NCBI RefSeq assembly: GCF_963576675.1 | Contig: NC_088918.1 | Span: 37,977,501-38,041,500, forward strand | From: Euphorbia lathyris | Lineage: Eukaryota > Streptophyta > Magnoliopsida > Malpighiales > Euphorbiaceae | Length of the DNA stretch: 64,000 nucleotides | Direction of reading: 5' to 3' | Part shown: one piece after another, positions 46,499 through 57,047 of the stretch | How the letters are laid out: every line of letters starts with the position of its first letter | Position numbering within the stretch: position 1 is the first letter of the stretch | Notes under the pieces: model-generated | Seen by the model: only the letters and a program-made list of their open reading frames with translations | The model's database searches: none | What the model was told of the DNA's origin: nothing | Translations under genes and position numbers: made by a program

Positions 46499-48015
46499 GG
46501 GTAAATTACAAAAATGGGTCAAATGGGAGGTCCATTTACATATTTAACTCATTTACTCAATCTACTACATATCTAGACTGTTTTTGTGTGACTTTCCCAT
46601 AATACCCTCAATATTTACGTGCGTCTGTCTCCCTCCCGTCTGACTTCGCAGATTCGATCTTATGCGAAGCCTGCGAAGCTAATATTTTGGGGTTACTTGA
46701 TGAATTTAATTAGCACATGCGAAGCCTGTGAAGCTAATGTTTGGTTTAGTTGATGAATTTAACTAGCATATGCGAAGCCTGGATGTGTTTTTAAGCTAAT
46801 TCGCGAAGTGGTATATAACAAAAAATGTCAAACCACAACGGATTCTAACATTAAAATCATAACATTATCAAAATTTACAACAAGATTGCCACAATAAACT
46901 CCTAACAAATCACTTCATAATACATAGGCTCCTATTCACTACCGATGGATGGATGTGTCTCACGGTACAGAACAAGATTGCCATAATAAACTCCTAGCAA
47001 ATCACTTCATTATACATAGGCTCTTATTCACCAACGATGGATGGATGTTTCACGATACATAGGCTCTTATTAACCACTGAGGGATGGACGTGTCCCACGG
47101 TGTAGACTCCTATTCACCACTGATGGTTGGAAGTCCAGGCCTTTTGGAATGGATGTCTCTCATGACACCCTAACACACCGGCTTCCAGGAATGAATATTA
47201 TGTATTCAACCACCTTCAGAAAAATTTAATCGTGTTAGTGAGAAAAAAGGAAGATTTGGCTTCACGAAACGATGATTCGCTAAGTATGCGAACATAAATG
47301 TGCAAGGAAGAGGGTGATTTTACTTAGCGAAACAATGATTTTGCGACGTCTGCGAGGAGGAATGTGACGCTCTGACTCCACGAAACAATGATTTCGCGGA
47401 GTCTGTGAGAGAAATTTATCGAATTACCTCGCAAACTTCGCGTAATCATCGTTTCGCGAAGTGAAATCGATAAATTTCTCCCCACAAACTTCACGAAAAC
47501 CGCATATGCTAAGTGGATTTATGGGAAAAACGCAGAAAAAACAGTATATACTTACATTTTTCGATGAACCCAATATGATAAACTGGGGAAAACGATGAAA
47601 ATAACGTAGAATCACCATTTCTCTGATGGTCACAAGAAGAAAGAAACCAAGAAACGAGTAGGAAATGGAAGATGAAGAACCATGGCTTCGTTTTCTAGGA
47701 TTAGGAAGTTGCAAAATCAAGAGATGAATAGAGAAAAAAGAGAAATACATTGTGATTTGGAGAAATGGTGCAGATTTCGTGCAATTTAAAGAAAGAGAGG
47801 AAGATCAAAAGTCTTGGAATCATTAATGGAGGAGCCAACAGCCGTTTCGCGCACCCAAGGAGAAGAGGGGAGAGAACGTTCGCGTAAGGGGAAGTGGGAA
47901 GGTTAGGGTTATTATGGGAAAGTCACACAAAATCAGTCTAGATATGTAGTAGGTTGAGTAAATGGGTTAAATATGTAAACGGACCTCCCATTTGACCTAG
48001 TTTTGTAATTTTCCC
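46499..48015. mobile_element. Mutator-type element with about 110 bp TIRs and 9 bp target duplication
   Basis: Ends GGGTAAATTACAAAA and, reversed, GGGAAAATTACAAAA continue as inverted repeats for about 110 bp with few mismatches. The 9 bp repeat TTAGTAAAA flanks at 46490-46498 and 48016-48024. No transposase is present. The 1.3 kb interior has repeated GCGAAGCCTGCGAAGC motifs, several degenerate copies of CACTTCATAATACATAGGCTC, and a minus-strand frame (47750-47424, 108 codons) with a hydrophobic start but no recognised homology. It could be a captured host fragment; that is unproven. Confidence 0.85.
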
Positions 48016-48024
48016 TTAGTAAAA

Positions 48025-48788
48025 TGGGACATATTCTTATTTACATTAAGAGTAATGAATAGTAATTAATGTTAATAAAAAAAAACTTTAGTAAGCATAC
48101 TCTTTACTAAAATGGGTAACATATTTGGAAGTAATATTCCAAAGGTCACTTGGAAACATTCCAGTGCATTACTCAAATTTTTGGTGGAAATTTTTTTTCT
48201 TGCATTGGTTATTTTTGCAACTAATTATGAAAGGAAAAAAATCATAAAAAAGAAGTTTTGGATTTAAGAATGTCTTTCTGAGAGATTGATTTAAATATCT
48301 CATATAATGGTGTTAGAAGTTGTCAAGAATCTGAATATTTGGAAACACGAATGCTTTTATCATAATTTAAATTGAACGTGTCGTATAATCATGTTATAGA
48401 TTTAAGAGAATCACAAGTTCAAGAGAAGTCTACTATCAATTTGTTTGACCTCAATGAAAAGCCAAATTCTCCAATAAACTTGAACAATTAAGCTAATTTT
48501 AACGATGACGTTGTGTTTGAATTGGCATTGCAAACTGATGAAGAATTCGGTATGCTCTATATTTCTTCTTTTTGTTGTTTCTATAATATTAATTCTCTAC
48601 ATATGCTATCAAACATCAATTAAAATGTATAATCCCATTTTTTATAAATGTGAAATTCATGTAAAAGACATAAACTAGATCTGTAATACTCACTTTAGAA
48701 AACAAAAAATACTAAACATAAAGCATCAATTAGATGGAATTAAGAAGGTGTTCTATTAGTTCTAGAATATTCTAACCTTTATGATTTG
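48025..48788. other. Spacer with a short DLN-containing coding remnant
   Basis: It is mostly AT-rich. At about 48426-48490 a plus-strand frame reads LFDLNEKPNSPINL before a stop, followed by FELALQTDEEFG at about 48508. The pieces look like an exon remnant, but the family is not certain. Confidence 0.3.
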
Positions 48789-51663
48789 TAGTCAGGAGGC
48801 CTTTCAACCTATTTTCCGAAAAGAGATTGACCAAGCTATCTCCAGCATTGGGGCTTCTAAAGCTCCTGGGATTGATGGTCTTCCGGCGGGCTTTTACCAT
48901 AAGCATTGGGATGTCGTGAAGGAAGGCATCTATAATTTTGTCTTGGGGGTGTTCAGTGGTTCGAAGGATATTGAGCTGGTTAATAGAACCCTCCTGGTTC
49001 TGATTCCTAAGATTGATAAGCCTTCTTCCTTTTTGCATATGAGACCTATCAGTCTTTGTAATGTTCTTTACAAAACTATTACAAAGATTGTGGCTAATAG
49101 AATCCGTGGCATTCTTCCTGCGATCATTTGTCAGAATCAGGGTAGCTTTGTGCCTGGTAGACAAATGATGGATAATGTGGTGATCGCCCAAGAGATGGTC
49201 CACACGATGAAGATTAGGAAAGGGAGGAAAGGCATTGTGGCTCTGAAGCTAGATTTAGAGAAGGCCTATGATCGAATTAATTGGGATTTCTTGATGGATA
49301 GCCTTGAGAGAGCTAGAATCCCGGACAGCTGGAGAAGTTTAATTAAGGTATGTATTTCTTCTCCAGTGTTTCAAGTTATGGTCAATGGGGATATGTCGGA
49401 GGAATCCGTCAGGGGGATCCTATGAGCCCTTTCCTTTTTGTTATTGCTATGGAGAGGATCTCTCACCTGATTTAGGATGCGATTGATAATGGGAGTTTCC
49501 ACCTTGTGGCGATCAACAGCTTCTGTCCCCAGGTGACTCACTTATTCTTTGCAGATGATGTCTTTATCTTTCTTGAGGGTAATGAGGAGCAGTTGAGAGT
49601 CATTATGGATATTCTGGATTGTTTTTGTTCGGCCTCTGGGCAGAAGCTTAATATCCAGAAATCTAGGATGATGTGCTCTAAGAATATGAATCAGAGAGTC
49701 TGTAAGAGATTAAGTGATCTCTCAGGTATTCCTCTTACTGATTCTCTTGGGAAGTATCTGGGCGTTCCCCTCCACAGTGAGCATGTGTCTAAAGGCTCCT
49801 TCAAAGAGACTTTGGATAAAGCTAATTCGAAGTGTGCCACTTGGAAAGCCAAGACTCTGTCTCTCGCCGGCCGCCTCACGTTAATTTAATCTGTTTATTG
49901 TGCTGCTCCCAATCACATCATGCAGGCTTGTAAGCTTCCGGATCCTGTGCTTAATGATCTTGACAAGATTAACCGTAGGTTCCTGTGGGGGGAAGCTGCG
50001 GAGGGCAGGAAGATCCATCTTGTGCCTTGGAGTGAGGTTTGCCAGCCTAAAGATTCTGGGGGTCTGGGTATTAGGAAAGCAAAGGACAATAATAAAGTTT
50101 TATTAATGAAACTCCTTTGGTGTATGTGGCAAAACCCCTCCTCTCTTTGGGTTTGCCTCCTTTGTGGTAAGTATCGGAAAGACAAAATCTTCGGGGGCCC
50201 GAAAGAGAGAGTTGTTAATTGTTCCTTCCTCTGGAAAGGACTTAGTGCTGTGTTTGATGAGTTCTACTCGGGAGTTGGCCTGGAGGTGGGGAATGGTAAG
50301 TCCATTAGTTTCTGGTTTGATAAATGGATTGGGGATAAACCGTTAATTGAGGTGTGTTCTTCCCCCCCCCCCCCCCCCGCCTAGTGATATACGGAACTGG
50401 AGGATTGCCGATGTGGTTAACTCGGAAGTCCTCTGGTGGCAGTTTGATACTTTCTTTAGCCTTGAGACTCTCCTTAGAATGCGGGGAGTGAAGGTGAGTA
50501 ATCAAGAGGAAGACTTGGATAGGCACTGCTGGGCGCTGACTAACAATGGAGTTTATTCTTGCAAATCGCCTTTGAAGCTTTCTCTCTCTTTAGATCTGAT
50601 CCTCCCTCGGATGTGTGGAAGTCGATTTGGACCCTTAAAGTTCCTTTCCGTATTAGGAGTTTCCTGTGGCTGGGCATTAAGGACAGGCTTCTTACTAATT
50701 CGGATAGGCACAGAAGGCACTTGGCTGATTCTGGAGCTTGCAGTAGATGCAGAGGCCATGTTGAGACTTTGTGCCATGCTCTTAGAGATTGCTCTAATAA
50801 TAAAGAGGTTTGGAGGAAAATTCTCCCACACTATATTTTCTCTTCCTTCATGGCACATTCTGAGGTCGACTGGTTCTCTGATGGTGTTAGAGGAAAGTTG
50901 CTTCCATACATGGAGTATGGTGACATTTTCTTTGCTATTATCTGTCACCAAGTTTGGAAATGGAGAAACGAGGAGATTTTTGGAGATAAAACTGTTTTTA
51001 TGACAAACTTAGCTGATTTCTTCTCGAAAAAACTTTTCTCTATTATCGATAGTTTTAAAGGAGAGTCCCTTGCCAGAGCCTCTCAGTGTTGTGATGTCCA
51101 TCTCGTGGGATGGAGCAGGCCAAGAGAGGGGGTTGTGAAGCTAAATACTGATGGTTCCTGCCTCAGTAACGGTAAGATTGTGGCTGGAGGTGTGCTTAGA
51201 GATGCAGGGGGCGCCTGGCTTTCTGGGTTCTCCCAGAATTTAGGGTTGGGTTCTTCCTTTTCTGCGGAGCTCTGGGCTATTCTTACTGGAATCAATCTTG
51301 CTAAAAGGCTGGGTGTTAAGAGGCTCTCTGTGGAGTCTGATAATTTGGAAGCAATCAAAATGATTTCTGAGAATCATTCTATGGGTCTTAACAGTCGTAA
51401 CCTCATCAAAGCTATTAAAAGGCTTTGCTCCTCCTTTGAGTTCGTAGAGTTCAGACACATTTTTAGAGAGCAGAATCGTGTTGCTGATCGCTTGGCGGCG
51501 GCGGGCCATAAAGGGACGTTAGGCGTTACTACCCTTCCTGTTTCCCCTAGTTTCATCTCTCCTCTTCTCTTAGAAGATAGGATTGGGGTTAGCTTCCCTA
51601 GGCTAATTCCTGGGTAGTTTGTTGTTGTTCGTTTTTCTTTTCCTTTTCTACAAAAAAAAAAGG
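48789..51663 (+). mobile_element. 5'-truncated, damaged L1 LINE (LINE B)
   Basis: Plus-strand copy of the LINE A family, starting within the reverse transcriptase (PGIDGLPAGFYHKHW) and running through RT, the zinc-binding region and RNase H to a poly(A) run (about 51652-51661). TATGATTTG flanks at 48780-48788 and 51664-51672. Damage includes a deletion near 49395 that shifts the RT frame, stops at about 49471 and 49887, a C run of about 15-16 at about 50365-50380 with a shift, and a shift near 50560. The last frame (50559-51617) keeps the zinc-binding and RNase H domains intact to PRLIPG. It is not functional. Confidence 0.9.
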
Positions 51664-51688
51664 TATGATTTGAATATTTATCCCATTA

Positions 51689-52789
51689 GAGCATCTCCAA
51701 TAGGGTGACATGACTTTCTAAATTGTCAAATTTGGCTAGCCATTTGGAAGGGGAGCACTCCAACAAGATGACATGGCTCTCTAAAATAAATAGCTAGCTA
51801 TTTTTACTAGCTAAATTTGGCTAGTCCCTTTGGCTAGCTATTTCTATTTTTTATTAATTCTTTCTTTTTCTTCTTTTTTTTTTGATAAAAATGTCATATT
51901 TCATTCTATAGAATCACAAATTACAAATACAGCACGATAACTTTCCACTCATACAAGCTATAGCCAGTATAAGAACCACAAAGGGAAGAAAATAGACTAC
52001 AAAGAGCAAGAAAAAGACTACAAAGAGCAGTAAAAAGACTACAAAGAGCAGTAAAAAAACCATAAAGGGTACAAATACAACAAAATAGAAATCATATACT
52101 CCTCGGAAGTTGAATCCCATTGAAAAACAGCTGTAATCCATTCTTCATCATCTAGCCTTTTCCGGACATTCGGATCTGAGTCCTTTCTTTTTTGCAACCA
52201 CGCAGATCTATAGATCTGCGGACAAGATGAACCTTTTCCGCTCTTGCTAAGACCGAAAAAAGAATAAACGATAAAAGTATAGCCAACAGGTGTAGATCTG
52301 GTGGAAAAGAGATTCGAGAAAGTATATAGACTTTAAACTAGGAAGAAAACATAAAACTGAAGCTAAAAAAACAAAGGCTAAAACATAAATAGGAGGAGGA
52401 AGAAGGAAGATAAGCTTCATTCTTCCTCCTCTAAGAGAACCTGAACAAAAAGAAGGAAGCGAGACGGTGACGGTGGTGGAAAGCTGGAGAAGAAGAGCAA
52501 AGGGGGAAGAAGAAAGTGTAGAGAGATGGAGGAGCCTCTCTCTCAAAGGAGTCACAAAATTAAATAATTTTTACTACAAGATCTCTTTCTCTTTCTTCTT
52601 TGTTTCTTTTTACTTCTTTTTCTTTTTTTTATTTAAATTTATTCACTTTTAATGATAAAATAATCAAATAGAGAGTCAAATAGCTAGTATGGTTGGAGTA
52701 AGACATGAATTTGGCTAGCTAAATTTGGCTAAACTAATATTTTATATTATTTTAGAGAGTGAAATGGCTAGTTAGTGTTGGAGGTGCTC
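51689..52789. mobile_element. PIF/Harbinger-type MITE (GAGCATCTCC ends) with an inner insertion
   Basis: Ends GAGCATCTCCAATAGGG and, reversed, GAGCACCTCCAACACTA are flanked by TTA on both sides (51686-51688, 52790-52792). Subterminal TTTGGCTAGCTA/TAGCTAGCC motifs mirror each other. A block of about 51870-52640 with a different composition interrupts the core and is probably a nested insertion of unknown type. Confidence 0.75.
51993..52070. repeat. Tandem repeat, about 21 bp unit
   Basis: Four imperfect copies of GACTACAAAGAGCAGTAAAA lie inside the insertion within the Harbinger-type MITE. Confidence 0.85.
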
Positions 52790-52792
52790 TTA

Positions 52793-53262
52793 TGATTTTG
52801 ATAACTATAAAAACTTCTTTAGCTGGAATACCTTCCCTGTGAGGTATCATTGGGATCGGTGGGGGACACTCCGATACCAAAGTTAGTATAATATTTGAGA
52901 ATAATAAGAGTAATCTCAAGAATGTTTTTAGAACTAGTAAGTGTACCTTTGGCTTATTCTATTGGAGTATTTATATAGGTGTTCGTAACCTTTTGTCATT
53001 AAGGAAGAAGGAGTTGAACATTTGTGCCTTTAATGTTCATTTAATGCCTTTCAATAGTTATGTAACCATCCTCATTTATAGAAGACGTTTATTCAGTTAC
53101 GTCATCAAGTATTATTGTAACCGCCATAAGATATGATGGCAGATCATGGATCACCTAAGTGAAGTAGCTGGATTGGGCATATCATCTTTTGTGAATCTTG
53201 GCGTATCTCTACATTATTACATGTGGCTGGTTATAATGATGGCAACTCCTTTTTTATTTGTA
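52793..53262. other. Possible LTR remnant interrupted by a Helitron
   Basis: The sequence GGGACACTCCGATACCAAAG and the following ACCTTTGGCTTATTCTATTGG...TATTTATATAGG resemble LTR leader sequence of plant Gypsy elements. The Helitron at 53263 interrupts it and similar AT-rich DNA continues at 54777-54883. No coding region or second LTR is present, so this is a weak call. Confidence 0.3.
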
Positions 53263-54776
53263 CTAGTCGAAAACCCGTGCTATGCACGGGATATGGAACT
53301 ATTATATAATTTAGATAAATAAATAAATTGATATATTTAGTTTTAAGTAATTTTATATTATATTATAATTTTTTTATATTATGTATATTTGAAATTAATA
53401 TATATTTGTTATTGATAATTTAAATTAATTTTGAAAATAATTCATTAATTTTTTTATAGAATTTTAATTAAAGGTGCATGATTTATTTATTTTTACAAAA
53501 TTCAATGATTTGTACTTTTTAGTAATTTTAATATATTTTTAATTTTTTTTTATAATTAGAATTCTGTGAAACAATAATAATAAAATATGAGATTAGTTAA
53601 GAAATATATTAGAATATAATGAAAAACCAAAAATTGAATTAAACTACAATTAAAATTAAATATTATATTTACGATACAAAAGAATTACAATCTATGTTAA
53701 ACAAAAATTGAATTAAACTACAATTAAAATTAAATATTAAATATATGATATAAATGAATTACAATCTATGTTAAAATGGAAGCAACATCAATATATTATG
53801 ATGTAAACTATTACAATCAATACTTTTCTAATGTTGCACATGAATAAACTTTATCAATTCAATATGTTACATATAAAAAAAATTCATAAAAATTAGTCAC
53901 AAATTCATCCTGATGATAATCATTTTGCTTGATGGAATTTCATGATCACTAAGTATTCGAATTCAATTATTCATTCTGCTACAATAACCCAATATATCCA
54001 ATTGAATCAGCTTAAGGTGATGATTTTATTTTCATCTCGTAATATCTCATCAAGACATTCAATCAATTTCTGAAAGATAAACTATAACAACTATTATTTA
54101 ATAAAAATAAAACAACAATACAATTGAGAATCAAAATAACTACAACATATGGAAAAAAATTGAATAATTACCTTGAGAAACATAAGAATTTCTTGTTATT
54201 TTTGACACTTTCGTGTTTCTCGATTTTAGTTGTTTATGCATCTTCTATTTCTATCGGATTTCTTCAATTGGAGATATCAGTTTGAAAAAAAACAAATAAA
54301 AAAGAAAACATGGATAAGGTAGCGAGAGGTATAGAACGTGGGTAACGGCAGAAATGGATCTGAAAGATGAAACTATAACAACTATTGTTTAATAAAAAAT
54401 ACAACAACGACACAATTAAGAACAAAATAACTACAACATATGAAAAAAAATCGAATAATTACCTCCAGAAATATAATACTATCTATCATGGTCAATGAAT
54501 ATAATTGTGGAATACTATCATGCTTTATATAGAAGTTTATTTGTGACTTTTGAATTTCCTTTGCTTTGTGTTTTTTCATCTTCCTGTAACCCCTACTTTG
54601 TTTTATTATTTTAATTAATGGGCTATTAATTGTTTAATATATTTATAATAAATCTGTTATTTTTAATTAATTAAATCTTTTTAATTTTGATTTTTTACTA
54701 CGTTGACAACTCATCAAAAGGGTCTCTAAAACACTTCTCTTCATTTCTCTCTGCTTCCGCTATTATATAGTATAGA
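53263..54776 (-). mobile_element. Non-autonomous Helitron
   Basis: On the minus strand it begins A|TCTATACTATATAATAGCGG and ends with the perfect hairpin CCCGTGC-ATA-GCACGGG, then TTTTCGA and CTAG|T. These are the full set of Helitron terminal features: TC start, hairpin a few bases before CTRR, insertion between A and T and no target duplication. The 1.5 kb interior has no Rep/helicase. It contains a duplicated block of about 110 bp (about 54077-54186 and 54371-54480; both with ACTATAACAACTATT and ATAACTACAACATATG) and a smaller repeat (TTGAATTAAACTACAATTAAA) at about 53634 and 53708. Confidence 0.88.
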
Positions 54777-54883
54777 TTATTATAATGTTACTCCTTGGAT
54801 ATCATTTCAGATGTTATCAAAAGCCCCCCTAAAAGGTCGAAAAAAACCCTTTAGGGTTGTTTGTCTTCTTAGCGTGTTGAGGG

Positions 54884-56986
54884 TGTTGAAACATAATTTC
54901 CACACTAGTTTTGATTATGACAAAAATACTAAAAAGAAATTAACAATCCCATACGTAGTGATACATTAAAATTAAATGATGATTTATTGGACTAATGTGT
55001 TTGTTAAGTGTATGTTTGAATTAAGTGTAATTAAAAAAGAAATAATCAAAGGTCTTAAGAATGGATCAAAGGCCCAAAGATCAACTTCAGTCCAATAGCT
55101 GAAGGATCCAGAAGCTAAAAGCCATGTCTAAATAAAGACTAATTCTGGAAGACAGAAGATCAAGGCATTAGAGACAATATCAAACGCTGACTCTGGACCA
55201 TTGACAGTGTATCACCAAATAAAGAAAGAAGTAGAAGTTCCAAACAGCTTGTCCCCTAGTCAACTTGGAATCTTTGCCTCATTTGGTTAGACAGTCAGAC
55301 TGCCTTTGTCAAGACTCAAAAGCGTGGCATCTCGAAGACAGAATGGAAAAGAGAAGAACAACTATTGGCTAAGTACACTGGCTACTGAGGATGAAAGCGA
55401 TAGAAGAGTTGTTTCCTTCCGACGGTTATTTTGAATTTCAAAATAACCAACCTTAAAGTGTCACTATAAAAGCCCCATCAATTGCTTCATTTGGACTTGA
55501 TCATAAACATTGAAATCAAGAGATAATCATTATTGAAGTTCCAAAAAGCAAAGCAAAAGTCTATACACACTTATTGTATTCATTCTTGTAATAGCTTTGA
55601 GTGTTTATTGTGTTTTGAGCAAGGTTATCAAACCCGGCCCGGCCGGTTCAACCGGGTTGAACCGGACCCGGTAGGTATTCCGGTCCGGAAGTAGCCATTT
55701 TATTACATCTTAGAAAACCGCTAAAAAACCGGTGACCCGGTCGGTTGAACCAACGACCCGGAAACCCGGTCACGGTTTTTACGATCCAAACGGTTCAATG
55801 TTTGTACTGTAACTTTTTAAAAAATAAATAAAAAATTTAACTTTCAATTAAAATTAACTAATCCAATTAAGAAAAAATTAACTTGAATTTCATTTAAAAA
55901 TAATAATTTTCCAATTAGTATTAACGTAGTACTGAAATATTTGTTAATGGTGTGATATTCATGCTTTCATTTGATTATCAATAAGTTTCTGTTGATGATT
56001 GATTTTTTGTTTGTTCACAAAGAATAAACCATTAAATTAAATCATGTTTGATGGATATGTAGTAAGAAAATATTAATAATATATGTACCGAAATCAAGTT
56101 ATATTACTATTTAATTTCATATTATATATCATAATATAAAATTTATAATCAATCAAGTTAAGTTTTTGTTACATTCAGAATATGCAAGTTATAATTCGTC
56201 ATGATAATTAAGTTATATATTAGGATATAAAATTTAACATTCTTATTATGTTTGAAGGTGTAAATAAAATTAAAATTATTATTTTTTAGGATTATTTGAA
56301 TCTCGGTTCAACCCCGGTTTAACCCTGGTTAAACCTTAAACCCTTCACCCTTTAGCTCTTCTGGTTCTTTGACCGGTCCGGTTTTGATAACCATGGTTTT
56401 GAGTAAGAACAAATTATCAATAGCTCATAAAAGTTTAGAAGCTCTTATGTTTGCTTCGGTTATAAGTGAATAGCAAGAGAGATAGATAGATAGTTGAGTG
56501 TTGAGTGTAAAGGAAGATACTTTACAGAGCCTCCATATCTATTATAAGGGTTTATGGTCTACCTATTGGAAAGAGTTCACTAGTGGATTAAAACCTAGAA
56601 GAAGGTATTATGGGGACTGGATGTAGGCAAGAGGCTGAACCAGTATAAATCACTACATAACAATTTCTCTAACCCTTTCCTTCTGTTATATTTATACCGC
56701 TTGCTTCCGTGCTTCAAAATATATAACTTGTGCTTCTAACTATTATACTCAATAGTGTGTTTAACGAAGCCACACAGAGGTTGCTCCAGTTAAGTGGTCT
56801 GGTGTCAACGTTCAGAAGCAGAATCAAACTTTATTCATGTTCCACAAAGCAAACAAAGTTTGCTTCCAACTTTGAGCAGCCTTGTGCTATTGAATTAATT
56901 GTGAAATTTTTTTTATTAAGTTAAATTTATCAATAGTTCCATTCACCCCCTTTTGGAACTATATTCTATCTCACAAGGGACCAACA
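54884..56986 (+). repeat. 5' LTR of Copia copy 4, split by a hAT-type MITE
   Basis: It begins TGTTGAAACA and ends GGGACCAACA, like the other three LTRs. A TATA box (CTATAAAAGC) lies at 55464-55473 and the Met-tRNA primer site TGGTATCAGAGC at 56989-57000. Subtracting the 784 bp insertion and duplication leaves about 1.32 kb, close to the intact LTRs. It is more diverged than copies 1-3, fitting an older insertion. Confidence 0.8.
55620..56395. mobile_element. hAT-type MITE (CAWGGTTATCAAA ends) with perfect 8 bp target duplication
   Basis: Ends CAAGGTTATCAAACCCGG and, reversed, CATGGTTATCAAAACCGG are inverted repeats, followed by CCGG-rich subterminal DNA around an AT-rich core (776 bp). GTTTTGAG flanks exactly at 55612-55619 and 56396-56403. 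It inserted in the LTR of copy 4. Confidence 0.88.
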
Positions 56987-57047
56987 AGTGGTATCAGAGC
57001 CTAAAGCACGGTTTATTAAGATATAACTATCTTGAGTCAGACCCCTA

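Noticed and set aside
54382..54579. Helitron-encoded protein
   Set aside because: The 65-codon minus-strand frame has no Rep or helicase motif and the element is only 1.5 kb.
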